Shown: positions 10,517 to 20,765, counted from the first letter of the stretch. The stretch: 56,491 nucleotides of DNA from Isotricha intestinalis (GCA_023807065.1 JAJJLU010000395.1:1-56491), one strand, 5' to 3'. Notes: generated by a model not told the origin, from the sequence alone. Numbers and translations are program-made.

Positions 10517-11449
10517 ATGGAATCACAAATAAGTTTCCCAAAATCAGATTATTCATTTTTTGATATAGCAACAAATTTATGTGATGATCAATTTAAAGGA
10601 ATATATCATGGAAAAAAATATCATGAAGAAGATTATGAAGAAGTATTAGAAAGAGCAAAAAATATAGGAGTAAAAAAATTTATATTTTCAGCAGGTTCAA
10701 TAGAAGATATTAATATATCATATGATTTATCTTTAAAAGGAAATAATTATTATATTACTTCTGGAATTCATCCTACAAGAGCAAGTGAAGAATTAAATAA
10801 AGAAAATAATATAAATTTAATTTTTGAAAATTTAAATAATTTAATTTTAAAATATAAAGAAAAAATAATCGCTATTGGTGAATGTGGTTTAGATTATGAT
10901 AGATTACATTATTCTAAAAAAGAAGATCAATTAAAAATATTTTTACCTCATTTTGATTTAAGTGAAAAATATAATTTACCAATGTATTTACATAGTAGAA
11001 ATTGTTGTGAAGATTTTTATAATATTATAAAAGAAAATAGAAATAAGTTTAATAAAGGAGTTGTTCATTCTTTTACTGGAAATGAAGATGAATTAAATAA
11101 ATATATAAGTTTAAATTTATTTATTGGAATTAATGGTTGTTCTTTAAAAACAAAAGATAATATTGAAGTTGTTAAAAAAATTCCTTTAGATAAATTATTA
11201 ATTGAAACTGATTGTCCTTATTGTGAAATTAAAAGTTCAAGTGCTTCTTTTAAATTAATTGATACTGTTTTTAAAGGAAAAGTTAAAAAAGATAAAATGA
11301 AAAAAGGTTTAATTTGCAAAGATAGAAATGAACCTTGTAGTATTATTCAAGTTCTTGAAGTTATTAGTAAAATTAAAAATGTTGATAAAAAAGAATTATC
11401 TGATATTTGCTATAAAAATAGTTTAGATTGTTTTGGTTTAATGGAATAA
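10517..11449 (+). CDS. TATDN1: TatD-family deoxyribonuclease, TATDN1 orthologue
   Basis: A 310-aa metal-dependent 3'-5' exonuclease of the TIM-barrel amidohydrolase superfamily, implicated in DNA degradation and repair. It follows the eukaryotic TATDN1 subfamily along its full length: DIATNLCD at the N-terminus (this subfamily replaces the bacterial HxH with xxN), SGIHPTRA, AIGECGLDYDRLHY, MYLHSRN, GVVHSFTGN, GINGCSLK, LIETDCPYC and the C-terminal CKDRNEPCSIIQVLEVI. The metal ligands Glu (IGECG), the two later His and Asp (IETD) are present. Length is normal. Codons are almost all A-ending in the first 70 codons and mainly T-ending afterwards. Confidence 0.95.
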   Translation: MESQISFPKSDYSFFDIATNLCDDQFKGIYHGKKYHEEDYEEVLERAKNIGVKKFIFSAGSIEDINISYDLSLKGNNYYITSGIHPTRASEELNKENNINLIFENLNNLILKYKEKIIAIGECGLDYDRLHYSKKEDQLKIFLPHFDLSEKYNLPMYLHSRNCCEDFYNIIKENRNKFNKGVVHSFTGNEDELNKYISLNLFIGINGCSLKTKDNIEVVKKIPLDKLLIETDCPYCEIKSSSASFKLIDTVFKGKVKKDKMKKGLICKDRNEPCSIIQVLEVISKIKNVDKKELSDICYKNSLDCFGLME

Positions 11450-11715
11450 AATTTATTTAAATGTTTGTTATATTATTAAATTTTTTTTAACAAGTTTTAA
11501 TTTTCAAAAAAATTAAAACAATAATAATTAATATCTTTAAATTTAATCACTCATTAATAATTTAAGATATTCATTTAATCATTTTTCATATATATTTATA
11601 TAATTTTGATAACACAAATATGTATTTATAAAAAAATATAATATAATCATAAATTAAGTCAAAAATAGAAGAAATACAATAAAATAATCACATAAGTTTT
11701 GTTAATAAAATATTA

Positions 11716-12732
11716 TTAAACCTTTTTTTCAATTTTCAAAATTTTTTTACCTATTTTAATATAATCTTCAAATTTATTATTTATAATATCAATTTTATCA
11801 TTAATTACAAGCCAAGTTCCATTTGTAGAATATTTATTATTAAATCCATCTTTCATAATAAAATTATTATTATCATAATCATAAATTATATTGCAATGGA
11901 TTTTACTTAATAAATTTGAACTAATATGAATATTACATTTACTGCTTCTTCCTAATAATATAGGTTTATTTTTATTCGGCTTTTTAAAAATATAACTTAA
12001 TGAATTATTTTGATTATCTAAATCTTCGATAATTATTCTTATATCATTATTATTTTCTCCTATTTCAACAGTAAAAAAATTATTTCCAATTTGAAAACGA
12101 TCTTTATTTTTAATCTTATAACCAATTTCAATAGGAATTTTATAATAAATTTGTTCATTAGAATTAGTAATAAAAGATTGAAAAAAATATTTATTTTCAT
12201 TTTTTTGGAAATAAATAGCAAAAATAGTTCCAATTATTTTATTTTTATTAAAAATAATTTTTTGTAAATTTAATATAAAATCATTGTTATTTGTTTCATT
12301 CATATTATTAATCCCAAAAAAGGAAATTCCATCTTTTTGATTTCTTAAAGAATATTTTAATCCTGCTGCATTAATTTTTAATATTTTTCCTTCTAATAAA
12401 TCTCCTTCGAAATCAGATAAAATTAATTTATAATTATTTTCTATTTCTTCATTTGAAAAAGAATTTTTGTTTGAAAATAAAAGACAATTTTCATTTTCTG
12501 AAATTTCAGTTTTTTTTTTACAAAAAGATAAATTTGGATTATTATCTGAAGGAGAAATAATGATATTTTGTTTTTTTATTTTCGGTAATTTTAAATTTGA
12601 AAATTCTAAATTTATTTTTGGAGATTGAATTTTTTCATTATATTGTTTTGCTTCTTCTATTTTTAATTCTTGTTTCACTTGACAATTATTTGATGAACAA
12701 AAATTAAAAGAATCAAATATTGTTTTTAACAT
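11716..12732 (-). CDS. FHA-domain protein, 338 aa
   Basis: A C-terminal forkhead-associated domain (about residues 250-325) binds phosphothreonine peptides. Its core motifs are visible: LLGRSSKCNIHIS (Gly-Arg), LLSKIHCNI (Ser and His of the phosphate pocket) and STNGTWL (Asn-Gly). A second beta-rich segment at about 100-240 may be a degenerate second FHA-like domain. The N-terminal 90 residues are charged and disordered. It is likely a signalling or nuclear adaptor; no kinase or other catalytic domain is fused to it. It lies about 145 bp downstream of the coiled-coil gene on the same strand. Confidence 0.85.
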   Translation of the reverse strand: MLKTIFDSFNFCSSNNCQVKQELKIEEAKQYNEKIQSPKINLEFSNLKLPKIKKQNIIISPSDNNPNLSFCKKKTEISENENCLLFSNKNSFSNEEIENNYKLILSDFEGDLLEGKILKINAAGLKYSLRNQKDGISFFGINNMNETNNNDFILNLQKIIFNKNKIIGTIFAIYFQKNENKYFFQSFITNSNEQIYYKIPIEIGYKIKNKDRFQIGNNFFTVEIGENNNDIRIIIEDLDNQNNSLSYIFKKPNKNKPILLGRSSKCNIHISSNLLSKIHCNIIYDYDNNNFIMKDGFNNKYSTNGTWLVINDKIDIINNKFEDYIKIGKKILKIEKKV

Positions 12733-12877
12733 TTTATTGAATTCAATCTTATTATTATTCTTTTATTTAATAATGTTTTTATTTTTATTTATTTTATATA
12801 GATAATAATTGAATAATGAAATAAAAAACTGTTTAATTTTAATTTTTTTTTTATATATATTTAATTAATTAATTGTT

Positions 12878-14134
12878 TTATTTTTGAGAATAAGATCTTA
12901 ATTGTTCAAGATTTCTTTTTTTTCCTATTTTATTTTTTAAATAATTTCTTAATTGATCTTCAAGCTTTTGAACTTTATTTATTAAAGAATTATTTTCTGT
13001 CTCAATTGTAGATATTATATATTCAGGATTATCATTATTATAATTATTATTTAATTTTTTATTTTTTTTAGGAATTAAAACAGAATTTATTCTTTTTGGT
13101 AAATTGGATTTTTTAAATAAAGGTTTTATTATTTTAAATTTATTTGTATTTATTTCAAAAGAAAAATTAGAAATTGAAAAAGGAATTATTATATTTATTT
13201 TATTATCAATATAATTTTTTAATTTGAATATTTCTTTATTTAAATTTTCATTTCTTTTTAATAATTTCACATAATCCATATCTGAATTTTCAAATTTTTG
13301 TTTTAAAACTTTATTTTCTTTTTTTATTTTATTATTTTCATTTTGTAATTTTAATATTTTATTATTAAAATATTCTTGACTTTTGCTTCTAATATTATTA
13401 TATCTTTTTTCATTTATTTTTTTATAATTTTCATATTCGTTCTTTAAAAAATTTAATTGTTGAAATAATAATTCAATTTGTTTTAAATGTTTATTACTTT
13501 CATTTTCAGTTAGATTATTGATATTATTTTTATTAATATTTTCTGTATTTAAAATAATATTTCTTAAATGATTATTTTCTTTTTTTAAATTTTCTATTTC
13601 CTTTTGATAATCTTCAAGTTGATCAACAACATTACTTAATTTTTCTATAATATTTAAATAATCTTTTTTTGCTATTGTTTGATTTAAATTATCTTCTTCT
13701 TTATTTAAACTACATTTTGAATTTTCATTTTTTAAATTTTTTAAATAATTTGATTCTATAATATTCATTGTTTTATTATTTCCATCTCTATTATTATTTG
13801 ATTCATTTATTCTTGAATTATTTATATTTATTTTTTCTTTTAAATAATCTGGTTTTGAACTATTAAAAATTTGAGAATTATTTTCAGTTGTATATAAATA
13901 ATTTACGTAACTATCATTATTATTATTATTATTTTTAGAATTTTCTATTGTTAAACCTTTTGTTGAACATTTATTATTTTGATTTAAAAAATATTGTTTA
14001 TTTCTTTGAAAAACTGGTCTTGTATAAGTTCTTTTCATATCATATATTGAATTAATAGAATTATTGACTTTCCTTTCTGTATTTTGTGAATATTCAGTTT
14101 GAGTAATTTTATTATTTCTAAAAGTGTGATTCAT
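12878..14134 (-). CDS. Coiled-coil protein, 418 aa
   Basis: Function not recognised. The first 140 residues are Asn/Ser-rich and disordered. Residues about 150-300 form a long predicted coiled coil (KLSNVVDQLEDYQKEI, then KRNENLNKEIFKLKNYI). A shorter basic stretch follows and a second coiled segment at about 380-410 (NSLINKVQKLEDQL). It has no membrane segment. The architecture suits a structural or cytoskeletal protein. It is divergent from the ADAT2 gene, with only 90 bp of A-rich sequence between the two start codons. Confidence 0.75.
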   Translation of the reverse strand: MNHTFRNNKITQTEYSQNTERKVNNSINSIYDMKRTYTRPVFQRNKQYFLNQNNKCSTKGLTIENSKNNNNNNDSYVNYLYTTENNSQIFNSSKPDYLKEKININNSRINESNNNRDGNNKTMNIIESNYLKNLKNENSKCSLNKEEDNLNQTIAKKDYLNIIEKLSNVVDQLEDYQKEIENLKKENNHLRNIILNTENINKNNINNLTENESNKHLKQIELLFQQLNFLKNEYENYKKINEKRYNNIRSKSQEYFNNKILKLQNENNKIKKENKVLKQKFENSDMDYVKLLKRNENLNKEIFKLKNYIDNKINIIIPFSISNFSFEINTNKFKIIKPLFKKSNLPKRINSVLIPKKNKKLNNNYNNDNPEYIISTIETENNSLINKVQKLEDQLRNYLKNKIGKKRNLEQLRSYSQK

Positions 14135-14224
14135 AATTATTTTTAAATTTAAAATTTAAAAAATTAATAAATTAAATAAAAAATAAAAAAAAAAAAAAAC
14201 AAATTAAAAAAATAAAAAAATAAA

Positions 14225-14770
14225 ATGGAAAATTTTTCAAATGAAGAAATAGAAAAATATATGAAAGAAGCATTTATACAATGTGAAAAAGCAATAAAAG
14301 AAAGTGAAATTCCAGTAGGATGTATTTTTTTACATATTCCATCAAAGAAAATATTAATAGAAAGTCATAATTTAACAAATAAAACAAGAAATGCATCATC
14401 TCATTGTGAAATAAATTGTATAAATTATTTAGAAAAAAATATTCCAATTAAAATAAATAATATTTTATATTATGATTTAAAAAAATTAATGAATGAAAGT
14501 GCTTTATTTGTTTCTTGTGAACCTTGTATTATGTGTGCTTATGCTTTAAGTTTAATTAATATTAAAGAAGTTTATTTTGGTTGTTCTAATGATAAATTTG
14601 GAGGAAATGGTTCTATTGTTTCTATTCATAAATTTAATTTATGGACATATAAATCTGAAGGAGGATTTTTAAAAGATCAAGCTATTCAATATTTAAGACA
14701 ATTCTATTCTGTTGGAAATAAAAAAGCTCCTGAAAATAAAAGACAAAGAAAATTAATTAGTGAAAAATAA
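14225..14770 (+). CDS. ADAT2: tRNA-specific adenosine-34 deaminase catalytic subunit (ADAT2/Tad2)
   Basis: Converts A34 to inosine in the tRNA wobble position, normally as a heterodimer with ADAT3 (not seen here). The cytidine-deaminase fold shows its zinc site: His60 and catalytic Glu62 in SHCEINC, and Cys101 and Cys104 in EPCIMCAYAL. The usual H-A-E is H-C-E, with ligand and proton shuttle kept. EIPVGCIF near residue 28 and YFGCSNDKFGGNGS near 118 match ADAT2 specifically. Length (181 aa) is normal. Codon use flips mid-gene: among Ala, Pro, Thr, Val and TCN-Ser codons, the first 84 codons have 12 A-ending and 1 T-ending, the rest 1 A-ending and 17 T-ending. Confidence 0.95.
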   Translation: MENFSNEEIEKYMKEAFIQCEKAIKESEIPVGCIFLHIPSKKILIESHNLTNKTRNASSHCEINCINYLEKNIPIKINNILYYDLKKLMNESALFVSCEPCIMCAYALSLINIKEVYFGCSNDKFGGNGSIVSIHKFNLWTYKSEGGFLKDQAIQYLRQFYSVGNKKAPENKRQRKLISEK

Positions 14771-14950
14771 TTTTTTGTTTTTATTTATGTGAGTATATCT
14801 GTTTTCATAAATTAGTAAAATTATAAATTTAATAAAAGTATTTAGGAATAAACTTTATTAATTAGAAGATTATTGAATGTTAAATTAGAAATAAGTTAAT
14901 AATAATTACTTAGATATTAAATTAAAATAACAAATGAAAATATATTAAAT

Positions 14951-15553
14951 TTAAAATTTATTATGTAATTCATAAGATTTTTGTCTTAATTGGGCATCAA
15001 AACCTTCATTAGGTTTAACACAAGGTCTTTTTTCTTTCATGATTTTAATAGCATCAGAATAAATCATATTTTTTTTGATTATCATATACATACAACATAA
15101 AGAAGAACTTCTAGATTGTCCTTCACCACAATGAATTAAAATTTTATTATTATTTGAACTTCCTTCTTCAATAAATTTATTACTTTGTTCAATATATTTT
15201 TCTAATTTTTGTGAAGGTGAATCATATAATGGAATATATAAATATTCGAATATATTTTCTTTTTCATAAAAATTACTACACAAACAAGCACAATTTAATA
15301 TATGAGTTATTTTATTTTTTAATAAAAGTTTTTTACTTAAAGCAAAAGCATAATTTCCTACAAAAACATTTGGAATTATTTCATTGGCACTTGGGTTTTT
15401 TCCACAATATACTAATTCATTTTTTATTTTATTTATTTCTTCTTCTGATAAATCTGAATAATAATCTTCTTTGCTTTCTTCCTCACTTTCTTTGTTTTTT
15501 TGATTTATTTCTTTTTCATTTTGTTTATTATTATTTAAATCATTATTTTCCAT
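14951..15553 (-). CDS. Dual-specificity protein phosphatase
   Basis: A 200-aa DUSP. The P-loop HCGEGQSRSS holds catalytic Cys142 and Arg148; the likely general acid is Asp111 in PLYDSPSQ. The family pattern NVFVGNYAFA, then ITHILNCA, then the P-loop, then AIKIMKEKRPCVKPNEGF is complete, so it should be active on phospho-Tyr/Ser/Thr or another phosphorylated substrate. The first 40 residues are highly acidic and charged. No kinase-interaction motif or other domain is attached, so it is an atypical DUSP. It starts with ATG; the opposite-strand frame across it is a shadow. Confidence 0.92.
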   Translation of the reverse strand: MENNDLNNNKQNEKEINQKNKESEEESKEDYYSDLSEEEINKIKNELVYCGKNPSANEIIPNVFVGNYAFALSKKLLLKNKITHILNCACLCSNFYEKENIFEYLYIPLYDSPSQKLEKYIEQSNKFIEEGSSNNNKILIHCGEGQSRSSSLCCMYMIIKKNMIYSDAIKIMKEKRPCVKPNEGFDAQLRQKSYELHNKF

Positions 15554-15675
15554 ATTTTAAATTTAATATTTAATTAAAATTAATTTAATTTATATTTTAA
15601 TAATGAATTTTTTTTCCTTTATTCAAAAAAAGATATATTAAAATTTGAATTATTTATTGTTATTTATTTAATATA

Positions 15676-16653
15676 TTAAATTTTTATGTTTATACCAGAT
15701 TTTGATAATATTTGATTTATTATTCTATTTTTTTGTTCTATTAATTCTTTTGCTGTTTCAGTTATATTTTCTTTTTCTTCTGGAATTAATTTATTTTGAA
15801 TATCAAAATGTTTAATATTTGTTTTATATTTTTTAAAATTATTTTCATCTGTTTGATTAGGCTCATTATGAATTATTTCAATAGGATGATTATTTCTATT
15901 TAATTCATCCGAAGGAATGAAAGAATTACTATTTAATTGTTCATTATAATAATTAATTTGATTTTGAGGATTTAATGATTTTCTAAAAAGACAAATATTA
16001 TATAACATTCTAACTTCATTATTCTTTTTATTTGTTTTAGAAATTTTATTTAAATTAGTAAATTTTTTTTTATCTTTATTATCTTCTTTATTATTATTAT
16101 TATCAAATAACATTTTTTTAATCTCATTTTTTTCTTTATCATTATTTATTGAATTTTTAAATAACTTATTATTCTTTCTTGTTTTTTCACTTGATTTTTT
16201 ATAATTATTTTTATCATAATATATTTTAACATAAGAAGAAGATTTTTTTAATTTATTTGGTTTATTATTTTTACTGTTTGAAAAAGTAATTTGATTAATT
16301 GGAGAAAAATTAATTGAAGAATTTTGATTATTTGATTGATTTGATATTTGTAATTTATTTTTTTTTTCAAAATCTTCTTTTATTATTTCTTTTTGAATTT
16401 TATTTATATCAATTGTAAAAGTATTATTTAATTGTTGTTTATTTTTATTTGAGTTTGTTTTGAAATTTCTTTTTGTTAAAGTTTTTGATAAAAAATTGTT
16501 TTCAATATTTTTATTTTCACTTAAATCAACTTCATTTATTCTTTTCCTTAAATCATCAAAAACTTTTTCAGGATGAATATTTTTTTTAACACTAGGATAA
16601 TTTAACTTTTTCTTTTCTGATAAATTAACTTTAGTATGACTTTTTTTTTCCAT
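15676..16653 (-). CDS. Hypothetical Lys/Asn-rich protein, 325 aa
   Basis: Function not recognised. The protein is strongly basic and Asn/Lys/Ser-rich, without membrane segments or a catalytic motif. The C-terminal 40 residues (ENITETAKELIEQKNRIINQ) look like a short amphipathic or coiled helix. I start it at the ATG at 16653, which begins MEKKSH; the nine codons upstream contain no further ATG. It lies 86 bp downstream of another charged-protein gene on the same strand; the two are separate, as each has its own start and stop. Confidence 0.6.
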   Translation of the reverse strand: MEKKSHTKVNLSEKKKLNYPSVKKNIHPEKVFDDLRKRINEVDLSENKNIENNFLSKTLTKRNFKTNSNKNKQQLNNTFTIDINKIQKEIIKEDFEKKNKLQISNQSNNQNSSINFSPINQITFSNSKNNKPNKLKKSSSYVKIYYDKNNYKKSSEKTRKNNKLFKNSINNDKEKNEIKKMLFDNNNNKEDNKDKKKFTNLNKISKTNKKNNEVRMLYNICLFRKSLNPQNQINYYNEQLNSNSFIPSDELNRNNHPIEIIHNEPNQTDENNFKKYKTNIKHFDIQNKLIPEEKENITETAKELIEQKNRIINQILSKSGINIKI

Positions 16654-16739
16654 TAAATAATTTATTTTCTTTAAAAACAATAAAAATATTTATTTTATAA
16701 ATCAAATAAAAAATTACACAATATAAAAACAATGATAAT

Positions 16740-17450
16740 TTATTTATAATATTTAATTAATTCATTTAAAATATCTTTTTTTTTATCATTAAATTTACCA
16801 TATTTAATTTTTTCTTCAATATTAACTTTACTACATAAATTTTTTTTATTATTAAGAGAAAGATAATTTTCATAATTAGTATTTTCTCTTAAAATTTGTT
16901 TAGTTAAATTTGGAAGTAAATTTTTATGGTAAAGTCCTCCATTATATAATTGTTCTCTTGATAATTGTTTTGAAAAATCATAATATCTTAATTTATTTCT
17001 TAAATCTTTATTATAATTCAATATTTTTTTTTGTCTTTCAATAAATTCTTTGTTTTCTTTTTTTTTTCTTTTTTTTTCTTCTTCTTTTTCAAAATTATTT
17101 AAGAATATTTCATAAGGTTGTAATTTTCTTGTATAACTTGAATATATATTTCTTTTTATTTTTTCTTTTTCTTTTTCTTTTTTTTCAAAATTTATTGATT
17201 CTGAATTTGATGTTTTTGGAATATCAAATTCTTTACTTTTTATATATCCTTTATTTTTTATATAATAATCAATTTTTCTATTTAATTTTTCCACAAATTC
17301 TTCAGTTCTTAAATAAAGGCTTTTTTTTCTTGGTTTTTCTTTTCTTTTTAAATGTTGTAAATTTTCATTTAATTCAATTTCTTTTGAATCTAATTTTAAT
17401 TGTCCTGTTCCATCAATAAAAATATAATAAGTTGAAGTTTTAACATTCAT
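16740..17450 (-). CDS. Hypothetical charged coiled protein, 236 aa
   Basis: Function not recognised. The N-terminal 30 residues are beta-like (YYIFIDGTGQLKLDS); the rest is Lys/Glu-rich and helical, with a long charged helix at about 75-160. The C-terminal part contains aromatic motifs such as LRYYDFSKQLSREQLYNGG. This style of short, charged, Tyr-containing protein is common among ciliary and cytoskeletal proteins of protists, but nothing here proves it. It starts with ATG at 17450 and ends with TAA, 62 bp from the divergent F-BAR gene. Confidence 0.65.
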   Translation of the reverse strand: MNVKTSTYYIFIDGTGQLKLDSKEIELNENLQHLKRKEKPRKKSLYLRTEEFVEKLNRKIDYYIKNKGYIKSKEFDIPKTSNSESINFEKKEKEKEKIKRNIYSSYTRKLQPYEIFLNNFEKEEEKKRKKKENKEFIERQKKILNYNKDLRNKLRYYDFSKQLSREQLYNGGLYHKNLLPNLTKQILRENTNYENYLSLNNKKNLCSKVNIEEKIKYGKFNDKKKDILNELIKYYK

Positions 17451-17512
17451 TTCAAATATTATTTATTTACTAAATTTTTACTATTATTATTTAATTTTTT
17501 CTTATTTTTTTC

Positions 17513-19231
17513 ATGTCTTTAGAAGAAAAAAATGAATATTTAACTTTTATTTCTAATATGTGGAGTGATACTGAAAAAATTTACGAAAATATTGAAAAAG
17601 AATTAGAATTAATTAAAAATATATATTTTATATTTTCAGAACTTCAATTAATAGAAGAAAATTATTCTATAGGATTAAAAAGGTTAGTTTCTTTTTTAAA
17701 TATAGAAAATTTATCTAAAAATTCTTACATTGAAAGTATAATAAAAATGAAAAATATATTTGATTTAAAATCAAAATATCATGAAAATATTCAAATAATA
17801 TTAAAAAATTCCTTATGTCCAAATTTATTACAAATATTAAATTCAATTCCTGAAAATGTAAAATCAAAAAGTGGAAAAGTTAAAATTTTTAAAGCATTAT
17901 ATGAATCTTCTAAACAAGAATTATTTTATGAAAATCAAGATTATACAAATATTGCAATGGAATATGTTGAAAAAGTAATAAATTATCTTAATTCTTTAGA
18001 AAATAATAAAAATGATGTTCCTAATTTAGTTGAAAAGTATTTAAAAGGAAATGATATTTTAAATAAAATTGAAATATCTAAAAAAAGATATATTTCATCT
18101 ATTAATGATTATAATAAGTCTGTTGAAGATTATTATAATTTTAATACTAAAACTTTAAAAGAATATCAATTTTTTGAAGAAAATTTTCTATCTTCTTTAA
18201 CTTTAACTTTAGAAGAATTATCTCATATATTAAATTTAGATTTAAATCAAATTACAAATGAAATTAATGATTTTGTAAATTTATCAAAAAATATTAATTA
18301 TAAACAAGATATTCAAAATTTTATTAAATTAAATTCTAGTAATATTGAAATTCCTAAACAAACTAATTTTATTCCTTTTTCTACTCAATATGAAAATTAT
18401 AAACCTTTTCAAGAAATAAAATTAAAATTAAAAAATGATTATTTAAATGATTTATATAAATGTATTAATAAAAATTTTGGTTATTATTCTCCTTTATTAA
18501 ATAGTCAAGATGAAGAAACTAGAAATTTATTTCAAACTATTGAAAATTATACTGAAAAAGCTTATAATGGAAATTTTGATAAAAAACAATTAGAAAAATT
18601 ATTTTATCCTTTAATTCAAGGAAATGAAAAAAATGTAAAATTTTTTCTAAGTTTATTAAATAAATTAAGAGTTCAAATTAAAATTCTTCCTCAAAAAGGT
18701 TTTGAAAATATAGAAAGATTATTTAGATTAATTTTAGATGATAATATCAAAAATAAAGATTATGATAATATATCTTTAATAATAATTTTATCTCAAACTT
18801 TTTATACAATAAATAATAATTCTCCTAAAATTTCTTTACAAGATAAAATTAAAAATCATCCTATTTTTTTAAATAAAGAAACTTGGAAAGTTCTTATTGA
18901 AAATCATATTTGGAAAGGATTAAATAAAAATTATAATAATAATGAAGAAAAAGAAAAAATATTAAAAACTATTGATGAGAAAAATTTAAAAAATACTGTT
19001 TTTTCTTCTTTAATTAGTTTTAAATTTATTATGAATAGTTTTGATTATGATAAAAGATTTACAAATTCAATTTTACAAGAATTTTTAAATCAATATAATA
19101 TGAAAGATGAAAATAATATTTTAATTGAAGAAATTCCTAATGATGGTCAATTTCAAATTATGAATTTTGGTGAAATTAATATCCAAGAATATTTTACTGA
19201 AAATAATGAAAAAGAAGATATAAATAAATAA
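17513..19231 (+). CDS. F-BAR domain protein with SBF2/KIAA0513-like C-terminal domain
   Basis: A 572-aa predicted membrane-curvature protein. Residues about 8-275 are helical and match an F-BAR domain: WSDTEKIYENIEKELELIKN, then ELQLIEENYSIGLKRLV, as at the start of FCH proteins. Residues about 350-540 resemble the domain shared by SBF2 (MTMR13) and KIAA0513: FENIERLFRLILDDNI, ISLIIILSQTFY and HPIFLNKETWKVLIE. F-BAR proteins act in endocytosis and at the plasma membrane; the second domain is found in Rab-activating and vesicle-trafficking proteins. The F-BAR part is fairly sure, the C-terminal assignment is from pattern only. A short acidic tail follows. Confidence 0.7.
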   Translation: MSLEEKNEYLTFISNMWSDTEKIYENIEKELELIKNIYFIFSELQLIEENYSIGLKRLVSFLNIENLSKNSYIESIIKMKNIFDLKSKYHENIQIILKNSLCPNLLQILNSIPENVKSKSGKVKIFKALYESSKQELFYENQDYTNIAMEYVEKVINYLNSLENNKNDVPNLVEKYLKGNDILNKIEISKKRYISSINDYNKSVEDYYNFNTKTLKEYQFFEENFLSSLTLTLEELSHILNLDLNQITNEINDFVNLSKNINYKQDIQNFIKLNSSNIEIPKQTNFIPFSTQYENYKPFQEIKLKLKNDYLNDLYKCINKNFGYYSPLLNSQDEETRNLFQTIENYTEKAYNGNFDKKQLEKLFYPLIQGNEKNVKFFLSLLNKLRVQIKILPQKGFENIERLFRLILDDNIKNKDYDNISLIIILSQTFYTINNNSPKISLQDKIKNHPIFLNKETWKVLIENHIWKGLNKNYNNNEEKEKILKTIDEKNLKNTVFSSLISFKFIMNSFDYDKRFTNSILQEFLNQYNMKDENNILIEEIPNDGQFQIMNFGEINIQEYFTENNEKEDINK

Positions 19232-19388
19232 TATTAAAAATTATATTTATATAAATTATATTGATAAAAAATAATCTATAAAAAATTAATGATAAGACTA
19301 TTATTATAAAATTTAAAAAAAAAAGGAAAAAGGAATAATATCATAATATACACTAAAAAAAATAAAATAAAAAAAAAAAATTTTTTTC

Positions 19389-20765
19389 CTATGAAAAATT
19401 TTTATTTTGAAACTTTGTATTTTCTAAATCAACTTTAAATTTCATTTTTTTAATTTTTCTAGAATTATAACTCATTTGTTTTTTAATCATTTGAATAATC
19501 GTATTATTTTTTTTACTTAAATCTATTTTTTCACCATCTTCAAAAGTTAAAAAACCAATTCCAGCATTTTTACTTTCTTGATTATATTCTTTTCCAATAT
19601 CACCAACAAACTTAATAGCAACTTCATCAGTTAATTTATTTATTCTATCAGATAACATTAACATTTTTGCTTTTGAAGTATTTATTGCATTTACTAAACC
19701 ATTTTTTCCCATTATTCCTGTTATTTCTAATGAATTTGATTTTTTATTTATTTTTTTTATTCCTAATATTTCATTTATTTCTCTTTTCTTTATATCTATT
19801 TCTTTATTTAATTTTTTCTTTGTTTCTATTTTATGTATTAATTTAATCAATTCATCTTCATTTTTTTTTATATTTGTATCAAAGTTTTTTATTGATGATT
19901 TTATTTTCTCTTTTAATATTAATGCTGATGATGTACTCTTTTTTGATTTTAATATTGATGTTTTTTTATTTATATTTCTACTTATTTTTATTTTAGTGTT
20001 GAAAATTGTATTTTTTTTAATATCATTATTATTATTGTCCATATAATATTTTATATTATTTTCTCTCAATGATGATTGATTTAAATCTATATTATTTATA
20101 TTATCATTGTTTGTTATATTAAATATTGTTGACATTGTTTTATTTTCTGTTTTATTTGTGTTTAAGGTTTTAATTGGAATTGAACTATTTTGATTTCTAT
20201 GAGTAATTAAATTTTTGTTAATTTTTTTTCTTGATTTTATTCTAAATGATTTTACTGTTTTATAAAAATTATTATTATTATCATTCCTATTATTATTACT
20301 ATTATTATTAAGAGTGTTACTATTGTAAAAAGTATTATTATTTGATATATTTGATCTTCCAAATTCAAAATTTTTACTATTTAAAAGTTGAACTTTTTGA
20401 TTAAAAACTTTTTTTGAATTTGGAGAATTTTTTCTTTCTATATAATCGAAATATTCTAAACTTCCGAAATTAATTTTATCAAATAAAGAATTTTTAATTC
20501 TTTTTTTTTCTGATAAAGTAAATAGATTATCATCTAAATCAAAAGATGATATTTTTCTTTGACTTTTAATAATTGATCTTTTAGGAGAAAATACATTTAC
20601 TTTTATTTGTTTGATTTTAGATTCTTCATCAGTTTCAAAATGTGTGAAGAGGTTATTTATATCATTTTTTCTTTGATTTATTCTTCTGTTAAAAATATAT
20701 TGTTCGTTGAAATTTGTTGTTGGTTTAAAATTTCTAAAAACAGGTGTTAAATATATTGTTTTCAT
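19389..20765 (-). CDS. Hypothetical Asn/Lys-rich protein, 458 aa
   Basis: Function not recognised. The N-terminal 290 residues are low-complexity, basic and Asn-rich (a run of Asn near 155-175). A helical, possibly coiled segment follows at about 290-340 (KKNEDELIKLIHKIETKKK). The last 120 residues look better folded: GIMGKNGLVNAINTSKAKM, DRINKLTDEVAIKFVGDI and NAGIGFLTFEDGEKIDL. The final region could be a small conserved module. No membrane segment is present. It starts with ATG at 20765. Confidence 0.65.
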   Translation of the reverse strand: MKTIYLTPVFRNFKPTTNFNEQYIFNRRINQRKNDINNLFTHFETDEESKIKQIKVNVFSPKRSIIKSQRKISSFDLDDNLFTLSEKKRIKNSLFDKINFGSLEYFDYIERKNSPNSKKVFNQKVQLLNSKNFEFGRSNISNNNTFYNSNTLNNNSNNNRNDNNNNFYKTVKSFRIKSRKKINKNLITHRNQNSSIPIKTLNTNKTENKTMSTIFNITNNDNINNIDLNQSSLRENNIKYYMDNNNNDIKKNTIFNTKIKISRNINKKTSILKSKKSTSSALILKEKIKSSIKNFDTNIKKNEDELIKLIHKIETKKKLNKEIDIKKREINEILGIKKINKKSNSLEITGIMGKNGLVNAINTSKAKMLMLSDRINKLTDEVAIKFVGDIGKEYNQESKNAGIGFLTFEDGEKIDLSKKNNTIIQMIKKQMSYNSRKIKKMKFKVDLENTKFQNKNFS

